Source: CAZTDD01 sp964612675
Lineage (GTDB): Bacteria > Hinthialibacterota > Hinthialibacteria > Hinthialibacterales > JAKPRU01
Assembly (NCBI GenBank): GCA_964612675.1
Contig: CAZTDD010000003.1
Span: forward strand, 62,001-126,000
Length of the DNA stretch: 64,000 bases
Direction of reading: 5' to 3'
Positions 48,701 to 57,189 of this stretch are shown piece after piece (within the stretch, counting starts at the first letter, position 1; each line of letters starts with the position of its first letter). Made by a program: the position numbers and the translations under genes. The notes under the pieces were generated by a model. It searched no databases. It saw nothing but the letters and a program-made list of their open reading frames with translations, and was not told the origin of the DNA.

Positions 48701-50207
48701 AGTCGGTATCCATGATTCCTTTTTCGATCTAGGAGGCGATTCCCTCAAGGCGATTCGCGTGTCAAGCCGTCTGCAAAAGGCCGGATATAGAGTATCGCTC
48801 CGCGATCTGATCGATCGCCCAACCATCGCAGAAATTGCGGGAAGTACGGCCGAACCTGTTTCGGAACCATCGGCAGGAACGGTAACGGGCACAGTTGAAC
48901 TGACGCCCATCCAGAGATGGTTCTTTGATGAACATTCCAGCGATCTCCATCATTTCAATCACAGTGTGTTGCTCCGTGCGAAAGAGCCGATCGATAAAGA
49001 TGCAGTCCTGAAGGCTCTAGAGGCTGTTTGCGGGCACCACGACATTCTTCGGGCTCGATATCCCTCATCGAACGGTACTGTCGTTCAGGAATTGGCCCCA
49101 CCAACGGAGTCGCCTTTTCTCTACGAAATCGATCTGCGAGGGAGGCTTGGCGGCGTGAGCTCGTTGGCCCGCCATCTGGACGAATTGCACCGGAGTTTCG
49201 ATATTAAATCGGGGCCGTTATTCAAGTCGGCCTTGTATCGGTTGAATGACAGCGACCGTCTGCTCCTCCTACTTCACCATCTGGTGATTGACGCGGTCTC
49301 ATGGGAGTTTCTTTTGGAAGACATCGCACGTGCCTATGGACAGGCCGTTCGAGGAGAGCCGATCAACCTTGGGGAGAAGGGGGACTCCTACCAAACGTGG
49401 GCCGCAAGTTTACGGGAGTACTCAACAAGCGAGACGTTGTTGAGCGAGAAAGTCTATTGGTCTCAGGTTGAATCCGCCCCCGCGACTCCTCCGCCTCTCG
49501 ATTCACCGCTCGTGGAACATACCTATGGTGAAACTCAATCTCTTGCCATCACAATTCCAATGAACGGCAAATCGTCCGGCGATGCCGGCGAGTCTCTAGA
49601 CATGAAAAGCATTCTCTTAACGTCATTGGCAAGATCTCTGCAATCCTGGCACGGCGGCGATCGATCGCGAATCCTGATGACAGGGCACGGACGTGAGACC
49701 GTGAATGAACAGCTGGATGTGAGCCGGACCATCGGCTGGTTTACCAGCAACTATCCTGTCTTGCTCGATCTGCAGGGAACCCGGGATGTCGTTTCTCAAC
49801 TCGACTCTATCAAGGCCGCATTCCTGGAAACCCCCAAAAACGGGATAGGCTACGGGATTCTGAAATACCTCACACCGCCGGATCTCAAAGACGATTCACA
49901 CGGGGCGGCCGTCCCTGAGGTCAGTTTCAATTACTTGGGGCAATACGAAAGCGAGTCGCACGATGGTCCCTTTGTTTTTTCTGAGCGGATGGCTCACTCG
50001 TCCATTGGTGAACGCTTTAAACGTCATCAGGCGCTCGAACTGGATGCGATGTTGACTGAACAGGTGCTGACACTGCATGCGAGGTACTCTCCTCGATTCC
50101 ATCGTCGGGCGGTCATCGAAGAGTTCCTGGAGAGTTTTCGCCGAGAAATGAGCACTGTTCTGGACCACGTACGAAACAAGAATAGAAGTGCAGGCATCCT
50201 GCCTTAG
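45720..50207 (+). CDS. Terminal NRPS, C-A(Tyr)-PCP-E, no thioesterase
   Basis: NRPS of 1495 residues overlapping the hybrid gene by 14 bp. The N terminus (ISKQNLKAIYPLLPLQEGIL) is the type of C domain that receives from an upstream E domain. Its active site reads SHPHIIIDGWS. The A domain (about 470-960) has SFDASLSEIF, TFPPSY, ITAGES and NAYGPTETSVC. This gives DASTIAAVCK, one conservative change from a known Tyr code (DASTVAAVCK). The PCP has S1008 in GGDSLKAIR. The E domain (about 1060-1480) has HHLVIDAVSW and DVSRTIGWFT, implying D-Tyr. The protein stops after the E domain: no TE, reductase or terminal C domain follows. Release must therefore come from another protein, and the neighbouring S12 hydrolase is the obvious candidate. 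Confidence 0.93.
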   Translation: MKMNRRGISKQNLKAIYPLLPLQEGILYHSLYEPRSRAYFQQACFRLAGDLDFELCEQALNSLVRRHDVLRSVFVHENTSQPLHVILKERPVEFHSQDLRTLSSEDRDALLKAFMENDRNRGFDLSSDVLFRVNVFRLADSLYEMIWSHPHIIIDGWSGAILQTEFCSIYQALRTGRAPELHEPPPYNQYVDWLEVRDTQAARDHWKRVLAGYNTPVSIPADRHAHLDADLNADYALEEHAFCLDADITKAMSKLAVSQGSTLNNFLQCVWAILLARYNDEDDVLFGTVVSGRPPEVEGIENMVGLFINTVPVRVQMGDFQTFCELLSTVQQNAVDREAHQHLSLTEIQSVSELKQDLLNHLFVFENYPVDRQIMEESGKESLGFEVLSAEMFEQAHYDFGLLIYPGEETTIRFTYNANRYSGDRVRRIEDHFRKAVESILSNPFTLLHDIEILPPSEEDQILQGFAGTSVSFPEEKTLADLWEEQVEKTPHNTALLFENRRWTYAELNVAANGIADFLRREYSLAPDDRIGVLMDRTEWQIPALLGILKAGGAYVPIEPSFPDERIGFIVEDSGCRVVLADSINVNHSVVPTAVPVVDAASILPKVEFSPDQRCSSRDLAYVIYTSGSTGRPKGVLIEHRGFVNMILEQIRGFGITADDRVLQFASCSFDASLSEIFMALLSGAALVQISRDIIQDIGRLQDYLTEHSVSVATFPPSYLRAAEYPDLPSLRVLITAGESATYEDARRYVDGLRYFNAYGPTETSVCATYQRITSEYADCERLPIGRALVNTKIRILDSRLRPVPVGICGEIAVAGPGLARGYLNRPETEEVSFAQSPNTHDDRIYRTGDLGRWRPDGTIEFLGRNDDQIKLRGFRIELGEIEEVLLKHPAIAEAVVICRDDVGDEKRLVAYVASKDPIPVSSLNEWLVSRLPAYMIPAHFVWMESLPLTPSLKIDKKSLPRPETASTQEGPDPRTPLESTIAHVWREVLGIDRVGIHDSFFDLGGDSLKAIRVSSRLQKAGYRVSLRDLIDRPTIAEIAGSTAEPVSEPSAGTVTGTVELTPIQRWFFDEHSSDLHHFNHSVLLRAKEPIDKDAVLKALEAVCGHHDILRARYPSSNGTVVQELAPPTESPFLYEIDLRGRLGGVSSLARHLDELHRSFDIKSGPLFKSALYRLNDSDRLLLLLHHLVIDAVSWEFLLEDIARAYGQAVRGEPINLGEKGDSYQTWAASLREYSTSETLLSEKVYWSQVESAPATPPPLDSPLVEHTYGETQSLAITIPMNGKSSGDAGESLDMKSILLTSLARSLQSWHGGDRSRILMTGHGRETVNEQLDVSRTIGWFTSNYPVLLDLQGTRDVVSQLDSIKAAFLETPKNGIGYGILKYLTPPDLKDDSHGAAVPEVSFNYLGQYESESHDGPFVFSERMAHSSIGERFKRHQALELDAMLTEQVLTLHARYSPRFHRRAVIEEFLESFRREMSTVLDHVRNKNRSAGILP

Positions 50208-50346
50208 GAGCATATCCACCGTAAGAAGGAGGTGATTCCAGGAAATTCCATCAACATGCGGTAATTTGATTTGAAAGGAAGTAACAGGGTCGGAAAAGCC
50301 GATTCGAGTAATGAAAACGTCTCTTCTATCGACAAAGGAGTGCAGA

Positions 50347-51915
50347 ATGAGGAACCGTACCACGTTTCTAATTGTATGCTGTTTCGTTTTGCAGATCGGA
50401 GCGGTTGTATCAATATGCGCCGCACCGACGAATGTATTGGATTACAGACCATTCCCAAGTTCATGGCAGGCTCAACTGGATAAGTTGGTGAATAATGGAG
50501 ACATTCCCGGGGCGGCGGTTGTTGTGAAATCGCCCGAATGGGGTGTGCGTGTCGGCGTCACTGGAAAGGCGGACATCGAGAACGATATCCCGCCCGCGCC
50601 GGATATGCACTTTCGTATTGGCAGCGTGACTAAGGTTTTTACCGCCATGGTGATCCTCCACATGGAGCAGGAAGGCCTCCTGAGGTTGGATGACACTGTG
50701 GATCAGTACCTCACAGGAGACCGCGCTCTCGAACACACCCCCGATCTCATCACCATTCGGGACTGTCTTCAGATGACCTCCGGACTTGCCGATTATATGG
50801 GCGACCAGACGATTCTTGCTTCTCCCGACACCAATCCGCTTCGGGAATGGACACCGAAAGAGCTGCTGAATGCTATCAACTCGCTGACTCCGTTCTTTAC
50901 TCCCGGAGCCACTTTGCCCAATCCCTACCAGGTCCAGTTCTTTGGAGTCTCGGCTGATGAAGCCCCACGTATTCCCCACTGGTGGTACACGAATTCAGGA
51001 TACACACTTCTGGGCATGATTATTGAAGAAATTACCGGCAATAAACTGGAAGATGTGATCAAAACACGTATCACGGACAAGATCGGATTGGGAAATACGT
51101 TCTTTGCTACTGATGAAGAATTCCCCCCAAACATGATGCACGGATATACGCACTACAACGCGCAACAGTCGGAGAGAGTCCATGACGATTGGCATGATAT
51201 GACCGTCCTGAATGTCTCGTACGCCTGGTCCGCCGGGGCGGTTGTTTCCACCCCTTGGGACCTATTGCGTTTTGCGGAAGCGATATTCAAGGAAGAATCG
51301 ATTATCAATGAAGGAACTCGACAGAAATGGTATCGATTCGAATCGGCGGATATCCGATGGTTCCATTTGGATTACGGAGTCGGCGGACTGATGCAAAGCC
51401 ATCGCCCTTACGGCGATTGTCGGGGGCACGGTGGTGCGATACCAAGCTATCACACGCTTATGTATCACTTTTATGATACCGATACATTTATAATCATCGC
51501 GGTCAATACATGGGACGGAGGCTATGAGGTCACCATCCTGGACGATGTTATGCCGCTGGTTCTCAACGTTCCGCATGTCGTTTCTCCGCAGGATGACGGG
51601 ATGGGCATAGAAATGGGGAACGATAACAGCGTCGTCCTCGATTGGCAGGCCGGACCGGTCTACGGAGACACCTACGAAGTCTATCTCGGCACGACCGCCG
51701 ACGATGTGAATACGGCTTCCTCGTCATCCGGGAATGTTGTTCATCATTCCGTTTCCACAACCGATTACACAGCCATGAATCTGGAACCGGAAACCACGTA
51801 CTTCTGGCGCGTGGACACCGTTGCTGACGAAAAGACGATCCAGGGACCTGTCTGGGCGTTCACCACCGCTCCCACCGGCCCCAGCAAAGTCGAACAGTGG
51901 AAGGAACACAATTGA
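50347..51915 (+). CDS. Secreted beta-lactamase/PBP-family (S12) serine hydrolase with FN3-like tail
   Basis: Serine hydrolase of 522 residues. ATG 50347 is chosen because aaaggagtg lies eight bases ahead and the protein then opens with a signal peptide (RTTFLIVCCFVLQIGAVV, cleavage near CAA-PT). The S12 motifs are all present: S93-V-T-K96 (SxxK), Y214-T-N216 (YxN) and H361-G-G363 (third motif). The last 110 residues form a fibronectin-III-like domain (VVLDWQAGP, YEVYLGT, TTYFWRVD). The family contains beta-lactamases, D-peptidases, ClbP-type prodrug peptidases and the stand-alone SurE-type cyclases that act on NRPSs ending in an E domain. The gene sits 139 bp after such a TE-less NRPS. The signal peptide argues for a periplasmic processing or resistance role; the context argues for release. 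Neither can be settled from sequence. Confidence 0.85.
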   Translation: MRNRTTFLIVCCFVLQIGAVVSICAAPTNVLDYRPFPSSWQAQLDKLVNNGDIPGAAVVVKSPEWGVRVGVTGKADIENDIPPAPDMHFRIGSVTKVFTAMVILHMEQEGLLRLDDTVDQYLTGDRALEHTPDLITIRDCLQMTSGLADYMGDQTILASPDTNPLREWTPKELLNAINSLTPFFTPGATLPNPYQVQFFGVSADEAPRIPHWWYTNSGYTLLGMIIEEITGNKLEDVIKTRITDKIGLGNTFFATDEEFPPNMMHGYTHYNAQQSERVHDDWHDMTVLNVSYAWSAGAVVSTPWDLLRFAEAIFKEESIINEGTRQKWYRFESADIRWFHLDYGVGGLMQSHRPYGDCRGHGGAIPSYHTLMYHFYDTDTFIIIAVNTWDGGYEVTILDDVMPLVLNVPHVVSPQDDGMGIEMGNDNSVVLDWQAGPVYGDTYEVYLGTTADDVNTASSSSGNVVHHSVSTTDYTAMNLEPETTYFWRVDTVADEKTIQGPVWAFTTAPTGPSKVEQWKEHN

Positions 51916-51928
51916 GGCCTTCACATAT

Positions 51929-51959
51929 GCTCGCCCGGGAGTTGAACTCCCGGGCGAGC
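51929..51959. terminator. Perfect long hairpin between convergent genes
   Basis: A 15-base arm, gctcgcccgggagtt (51929-51943), is followed one base later by its exact complement (51945-51959), so the folded form has about 13 bp of stem and a small loop. There is no T-run, so it is not a classical intrinsic terminator. Its place between the S12 gene and the convergent asnB still suggests it separates their transcripts or stabilises the 3' end. Confidence 0.55.
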
Positions 51960-52023
51960 GGCGATAACTCTACGGCGAGCGGCGTCTCTCGACGAGGATA
52001 CAGGTTCTTTTACGATGGCGGGG

Positions 52024-53892
52024 TTACGTTCTCGCAGGCATATCGAACGTGTCGAGGAAAATCCCGAACGTAAGCACGATCATTAGGAAATCGGTTTCAA
52101 ATGTCGTGTTCACCGTTGCTCCCTCCTGGGAGTACATGGTCTTGAGACGTTCTACAGTGGCGGGATTAAAATACCCTTGGCGACGGATGGTTTCAGTGGA
52201 AAGAATGTCATTCACCCAATCCACGTTCTGACGCAACAGGTAAGGACTACCGGGTGCGACAAAGCCGAACTTTTCCCGATCTCGAACCGCCGCTGGAAGG
52301 TACTTTTCCGAAACTTTTCGCAGGATGTACTTCTCCGTATCGTTCTTCAAAACAACCTTCGGTGGGATCGTCTTTGCCATATCGATCAGGTCTACATCCA
52401 GAAAGGGATACCTCGCCTCGACCGAATTGGCGTACGCTACGCGGTCGCCGTGATCCGATAGAAGATGATCGGCCAGGCGAATTTTGAAGTCGATATAGGA
52501 ACGCTTATGCATGGCGTGGCGGTTTTGGATTTTGCTTGTGTCCACGACCGGTGAGGAGAGGCAGTCGAATTCGGGAAGGGAATTGACTAACTCATCGGAA
52601 TACAAGGCGGTCTTGGTTTCTCTAAATTCGTTGTAGTTTTTCTCATAGAAGAAATCGGGATCTCCCCACAGCATCTCGCGCAACTCATTCTCGAGCATGG
52701 TTTCCGCATCGAGAAAGTCCTCTAGGTCTCTTCGGGTCTCATCGAATCGATACCCAACGTATCCCGCAAACAGCTCATCCGCGCCTTCTCCGGTTAGGAT
52801 AACCTTGAGTCCGCTTTGCTTAACCAGGCCTGAAAGAGCAAGCGAACACGTATCGTACGATTCCTTCAGAGGACACTCGGTGTACCGGATGACATCCTGC
52901 AGACGGTCCAATATATCGGCGCGATGAAACTCGATCTCGTGATGGATTGAGCCGACAAATTCAGCCATCATCTTTTGATATCGGCGTTCGTCGATCTCCG
53001 ATTGAGGAAACGTGATCGAGAAGGAATGTCTTCGCACATCCGGTGAAACCGAATGGATCAGAGAAGCAACAAGGCTCGAATCGAGACCGCCGCTCAGGTA
53101 GAAACCAACCGGAACGTCGGCGTTCAGCCGATACCGGACGGACCGAGCCAGTCGGTCTTCCAACTGCTCGACATACTTCGACTCACTAACGGTTGCATCC
53201 TGGTCGCCGATCTCGGGATAAATGAGATCCCAATACTCGTGCGTCTCGACCACGGTCTCCCGGACGGATAGATAGTGACCCGGTTGGACCGAGTGGATTC
53301 CCTTGAACATCGTGACCGGGCTGATTGGACCGGGGAAGGTGAGAATCTGATCCAGTCCGGTCAGATTCACTTCTCGTCGTACCCCTGGATAGTCCAACAA
53401 CGCCTTGATCTCCGACGCGAATAGGAGTGCGTTGTCCACTTTTGTGTAGAACAGAGGGGCGATACCGACATGATCGCGCCCCAGCAGCAGTCGGCGGTTC
53501 TTCTTGTCATAGACCGCAAGGGCGAATTGCCCGTTCAAATGCTTGAAAAGGTCCGTACCGTATTCCTCATACAGATGCACGATGACCTCGACGTCGCAGT
53601 GGGACCGGAACGCATGCCCTTTTCCCGTCAGGTGGCTGCGCAATTCACGGTAATTGAAAATCTCCCCGTTACAGATGGAAAAGACGGACTGGTCTTCGTT
53701 ACAGTGAGGCTGATTCCCTGTGGACAGATCGATAATCGAAAGCCGACGAAACGCAAGCCCGATGCCTCTGTCGATAAGAAAGCCCGAATCATCCGGACCT
53801 CGGTGGCACAGGACTCGTGCCATCGCATCAAGGTCGGCATGTTGGACCGGCACATCGGCGTCGAACGTGAAAACTCCTGCAATTCCGCACAT
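52024..53892 (-). CDS. asnB: Glutamine-hydrolysing asparagine synthetase
   Basis: AsnB-type amidotransferase of 622 residues. The N-terminal glutaminase has the nucleophile C2 (MCGIAGVF), RRLSIIDLSTGNQP, NGEIFNY and GQFALAVYD. The synthetase domain has the ATP-pyrophosphatase loop LSGGLDSSLVA (267-273) and TGEGADELFAGY. The reaction makes Asn from Asp with Gln as nitrogen donor, but relatives in biosynthetic clusters can amidate other carboxylates. No A domain read here has an Asn code, except that module 2 is unassigned. The gene lies on the minus strand between the S12 hydrolase and the exporter, divergent from the latter across 288 bp in which I recognise no clear promoter. It could supply Asn or modify the lipopeptide; the first is the safer reading. 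Confidence 0.9.
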   Translation of the reverse strand: MCGIAGVFTFDADVPVQHADLDAMARVLCHRGPDDSGFLIDRGIGLAFRRLSIIDLSTGNQPHCNEDQSVFSICNGEIFNYRELRSHLTGKGHAFRSHCDVEVIVHLYEEYGTDLFKHLNGQFALAVYDKKNRRLLLGRDHVGIAPLFYTKVDNALLFASEIKALLDYPGVRREVNLTGLDQILTFPGPISPVTMFKGIHSVQPGHYLSVRETVVETHEYWDLIYPEIGDQDATVSESKYVEQLEDRLARSVRYRLNADVPVGFYLSGGLDSSLVASLIHSVSPDVRRHSFSITFPQSEIDERRYQKMMAEFVGSIHHEIEFHRADILDRLQDVIRYTECPLKESYDTCSLALSGLVKQSGLKVILTGEGADELFAGYVGYRFDETRRDLEDFLDAETMLENELREMLWGDPDFFYEKNYNEFRETKTALYSDELVNSLPEFDCLSSPVVDTSKIQNRHAMHKRSYIDFKIRLADHLLSDHGDRVAYANSVEARYPFLDVDLIDMAKTIPPKVVLKNDTEKYILRKVSEKYLPAAVRDREKFGFVAPGSPYLLRQNVDWVNDILSTETIRRQGYFNPATVERLKTMYSQEGATVNTTFETDFLMIVLTFGIFLDTFDMPART

Positions 53893-54180
53893 TGAAAGAA
53901 ATGCTGCTCTTTTGAGTGAATCGGTTCTTTTTCAGAGGCACCATACATGAAAATATAAGTTTATAGGCGCTCCAATTCCTCAGAAAGGGCAGGGCAGGAC
54001 AAGACCCTTGGCTTCAGGTCCAAACCGTCTCAGAAGCGGATCTTTGCCGGAAGCCTTCCCTTCGAGGCGGGAATAGGGTTTTCTCTCGGCATAAAGGATG
54101 ATAGCTTTCGCAATCCGATACCGGCGTCAGCCGGGACGTGCGCACGGAAAAGAAAACCGGCCACAGAAAGCTCAGGAAAA

Positions 54181-55809
54181 ATGGAACTCATCGACTTCAT
54201 CAAGAGTAAACCCAGTCACTTTCGGCCCAAAATTCTTACGGTTTTTGCCATATCGGGAATCCTCAATTTTCTTGTTATCGCTGTCATCATCGCTTCGGCC
54301 AATCAAACAGAGGAAGCGGATCTCAGGAATATCCTCTTGTTTGTCGTTGGAATCATTACGTTCGTCAAGACCCAGAAATTCTCGATGGACCGATCCGCAT
54401 CCATCGCCGAAGAGATGGTAACCAACATACGGATTCGGCTGGCGGATATGATCCGGCGTGCTGAACTCTCGACATTTGAGAACCTCGGGCGGAACAGCCT
54501 CATGAATCTCCTGACGCAGGAGACAATGAACGTCTCAGAAGCGATCAAACTCACTTCGCGCATCTGTTCCTCGCTGACGCTGCTCATTGTTGCCTTTCTT
54601 TACATCGCCTATCTTTCAATGCCCGCATTTTTCGCTTCGGTGGGGCTGATCATTTTGGGAGTATTCGTCTATACAGTCAGACGCAATGAAATCGAGAGCG
54701 ACTTGGTCCAGGCCTCCAAGCAGGAAGACAGGTTCTTTGACATCTTGAGTCACCTATTGGATGGTTTCAAGGAAATCAAGATCAGCACCGCAAAAAACAA
54801 CGATCTTTTCAAGAATTATCTGCAGGTGCAGGGCGATACAACTGAGAAATTGAAGGTGGCTTCCTCCTCAAAACTCAACAATATGATCATCTTTGCCCAG
54901 GTCTTTTGTTACATTCTCATGGCGGCGATGATTTTCATTTTTCCGAAATTCTTTCCCATTGAGACTTCTGTTCTTGTCCAGATTGTGACCTTAATTCTAT
55001 TCATCACCACCGGACCGCTCCAGGAAGTCGTTGGCTCATTTCCTTATATGGAGCGTGCAAATGTTGCCATACGACACCTCCGGGAGATGGAAGAGTTTCT
55101 TGAAAGAATCACACTCGAAGAGATCCCCGCCGCGGACCGATTGATCAAACCGCGACCGTTCGAGTCTTTGGAATGTCAGGGACTCACTTTTCAATACGAT
55201 CATTCCGGCAGGGATTCTCAGTTTGGGATCGGTCCGCTGGATTTGACCGTTCGCCGCGGCGAAATCGTCTTTCTCATGGGCGGAAATGGTGCCGGCAAAT
55301 CGACTTTTCTCAAGACCCTTACCGGTCTGTACTATCCGACGGGGGGAAAGATTTTACTGAACGGTCGTACCGTCACACGGAGAGGGTTTCCTCGATATCG
55401 TGCCAATTTCACGGTGATTTTTCAGGACACACATTTGTTCGATCGTCTGTACGGGATTCCGGAAGTGGATCCCGTCACCGCGGAGACCATGTTGGAGCGC
55501 ATGGGGCTTGAAGACAAAACCTCGATCTCCGAAGACGGTCAATTCGAGACGATCAATCTTTCCGCTGGACAAAAGAAGCGCTTGGCTCTGGTGGCGGCGG
55601 AGTTCGAAGACAAAGAGATTTACGTGTTTGACGAGTGGGCCGCGGATCAGGATCCATCATTCCGGAAGTATTTCTACGAGGTCTATTTACCCGATCTGAA
55701 GCAGCGCGGAAAAACGGTACTTGCAGTGACTCACGATGACAAATACTACGGAGTGGCGGATCGAGTTTGCAAGATGGAATATGGAACACTGAGCGAAGTC
55801 GAAGAGTAA
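54181..55809 (+). CDS. ABC exporter, cyclic-peptide (SyrD/PvdE-like) family
   Basis: Half-transporter of 542 residues with an N-terminal six-helix membrane domain (first helix ILTVFAISGILNFLVIAVI, last region VLVQIVTLILFITTGPL) and a C-terminal ATPase. Walker A is GGNGAGKST (367-375), the signature is LSAGQKKRLAL, and Walker B is EIYVFDEWAADQDP. The LSAGQ signature and the DEWAADQDP box are typical of the cyclic-peptide exporter family that includes SyrD and PvdE, whose members export non-ribosomal peptides or their precursors to the periplasm. An aggaaa sequence precedes the ATG. Its position beside the NRPS genes makes export of the cluster product to the periplasm likely. The S12 hydrolase would be located there if its signal peptide works. 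Confidence 0.9.
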   Translation: MELIDFIKSKPSHFRPKILTVFAISGILNFLVIAVIIASANQTEEADLRNILLFVVGIITFVKTQKFSMDRSASIAEEMVTNIRIRLADMIRRAELSTFENLGRNSLMNLLTQETMNVSEAIKLTSRICSSLTLLIVAFLYIAYLSMPAFFASVGLIILGVFVYTVRRNEIESDLVQASKQEDRFFDILSHLLDGFKEIKISTAKNNDLFKNYLQVQGDTTEKLKVASSSKLNNMIIFAQVFCYILMAAMIFIFPKFFPIETSVLVQIVTLILFITTGPLQEVVGSFPYMERANVAIRHLREMEEFLERITLEEIPAADRLIKPRPFESLECQGLTFQYDHSGRDSQFGIGPLDLTVRRGEIVFLMGGNGAGKSTFLKTLTGLYYPTGGKILLNGRTVTRRGFPRYRANFTVIFQDTHLFDRLYGIPEVDPVTAETMLERMGLEDKTSISEDGQFETINLSAGQKKRLALVAAEFEDKEIYVFDEWAADQDPSFRKYFYEVYLPDLKQRGKTVLAVTHDDKYYGVADRVCKMEYGTLSEVEE

Positions 55810-55926
55810 CTCTGCCCCCACAGTCCAGCGGAACCGTGCCGCATGCATCCATACGGCGTAGAAACTTTGCTAGAATTCACTTAGGTCTGGAACATCGAAC
55901 TCGCAATCTCTGAAGGCAAATTCTCT

Positions 55927-56562
55927 ATGAAGTGTATTGCGATCGGCAATAAGAAGGGCGGGGTGGGCAAGTCGACCCTGGCAATCAACCTGGGGTGCGA
56001 ATTGGCATCCCGTGGCCGGACTGTGTTGCTTTTTGATACGGACGAGCAGGGCACTTCCGCGGGATGGTGTGCCCGGGGGGATCTTCCTCTCCAATGCCGC
56101 TCGCTGCCTATCGAGGATGCCGGGCAGGCCGCTTCATTTATTACAGAAGTGAAAGGGTGTACGGAGGATATCGTTTTGATTGATTTGCCTCCTCATACCC
56201 GCGAGGCTACCGAGGCGGCTCTGGTCGTGTGCGACCTTTTCCTGGTTCCCGTTACCCCTTCGGGCGCCGATTTTACCTCCACCGGGAAGGTGTTAGCCCT
56301 TCTGCGGGAGGCCAGGCAAATCCGCAACGGCGCTCCCAAGGCCCTGCTTGTTCCCTCCCGTGTAGACCGCCGGACTTCCTTCGGGAAAGAAATCTCCGAA
56401 GCATTGACAGGATTTGAGGAACCGATCTGCCCGGCAGTTTGTCAGAGAAGTGTTTTCGTCGATTGTTTCGGACTTGCCGATTGGGTCGGACGTGTCGACC
56501 CAAAATCGCCCGCTTATGCTGAGATTGTCAGCCTGACAAATAGGGTTGAGGAGATGCTCTGA
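55927..56562 (+). CDS. ParA/MinD-like P-loop ATPase (orphan)
   Basis: Cytoplasmic ATPase of 211 residues. The deviant Walker A is KKGGVGKST (K10-T17), Walker A' is VLLFDTDEQGTSAGW, and Walker B is IVLIDLPPHTREATEAAL. These match the small orphan ParA subgroup (about 200-220 residues), which positions cargo such as plasmids, chemotaxis clusters or microcompartments. No ParB or centromere-like repeats are visible. The stop overlaps the start of the DUF697-like gene by one base, so the pair is almost certainly co-translated and may act together at the membrane. It begins 117 bp after the exporter gene and may be transcribed with it. Confidence 0.85.
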   Translation: MKCIAIGNKKGGVGKSTLAINLGCELASRGRTVLLFDTDEQGTSAGWCARGDLPLQCRSLPIEDAGQAASFITEVKGCTEDIVLIDLPPHTREATEAALVVCDLFLVPVTPSGADFTSTGKVLALLREARQIRNGAPKALLVPSRVDRRTSFGKEISEALTGFEEPICPAVCQRSVFVDCFGLADWVGRVDPKSPAYAEIVSLTNRVEEML

Positions 56563-57158
56563 TGACACGTAGTCACTTATCGGACTTCAGTCGAATCGCA
56601 GAGAGTGCGGAATTACCCTCCTCTGGGGTACTTGGCGAAGAAACAGTCGATACCGGGGCGCACGAAGATGGTGTACAGACCGGGCTTTCCAGGGAGGAAC
56701 AGGCTCTTCGCATCGTCAAGAAGAATATGGCGTGGGCGATGGGGCTTGGTTTGATCCCCGTGCCCCTTGTCGACCTGGTGGCGGCCTCGGCACTCCAGGC
56801 CAAGACCCTGAAAGATCTTTCCGACCTGTATGGTATTCCGTTTAAAGAACACGCTGTCAAGAACGTCGTTGCGGTTCTCATCAATGGATTGGGGTCGATA
56901 TACCTGGGCAAAAGGCTGGCTCACGGAATGATGCGCCTTGTCCCTGGAATAGGTCCGCTCATGGGTATCGTGTCCACTCCTATCGCCACGGGTGCGTTGA
57001 CCTACGCTACCGGGAAGGTGTTTATTCAGCACTTCGAGTGCGGTGGGACACTTCTGGACTTCGATCCTGCCGAGATCCGGGAGTATTTCAGAGACCAATT
57101 CGAACAAGGAAAACTCATGGCGGTGGACATGCGGAAATCCACCTCCACTGCGAGCTGA
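56562..57158 (+). CDS. DUF697-like membrane-associated protein, copy A
   Basis: Protein of 198 residues. A charged N-terminal extension of about 50 residues is followed by a DUF697-like core: ALRIVKKNMAWAMGLGLIP, VPLVDLVAASALQAKTLKDL, YGIPFKEHAVKNVVAVLING. Gly-rich hydrophobic segments follow (LVPGIGPLMGIVSTPIATGA) and then YATGKVFIQHFECGGTLLDF with a charged tail. DUF697 proteins are membrane-associated and often sit beside small GTPases or other P-loop NTPases; their biochemical role is not established. Here the partner would be the ParA-like ATPase, whose stop overlaps this start by one base. A close paralogue lies at 59354-59881. Confidence 0.75.
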   Translation: MTRSHLSDFSRIAESAELPSSGVLGEETVDTGAHEDGVQTGLSREEQALRIVKKNMAWAMGLGLIPVPLVDLVAASALQAKTLKDLSDLYGIPFKEHAVKNVVAVLINGLGSIYLGKRLAHGMMRLVPGIGPLMGIVSTPIATGALTYATGKVFIQHFECGGTLLDFDPAEIREYFRDQFEQGKLMAVDMRKSTSTAS

Positions 57159-57189
57159 AGACCGGTCGGGCGATAAAACAGCCCAGGCT

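Noticed and set aside
50224..50264. A near-perfect ribosome-binding string aaggaggtgatt after the last NRPS gene, followed by a two-codon frame (ATG CGG TAA)
   Set aside because: The spacing to that ATG is about 20 bases, too long, and the real S12 start at 50347 has its own site. It also resembles the complement of the 16S 3' end, but no further rRNA sequence follows, so it is probably chance.
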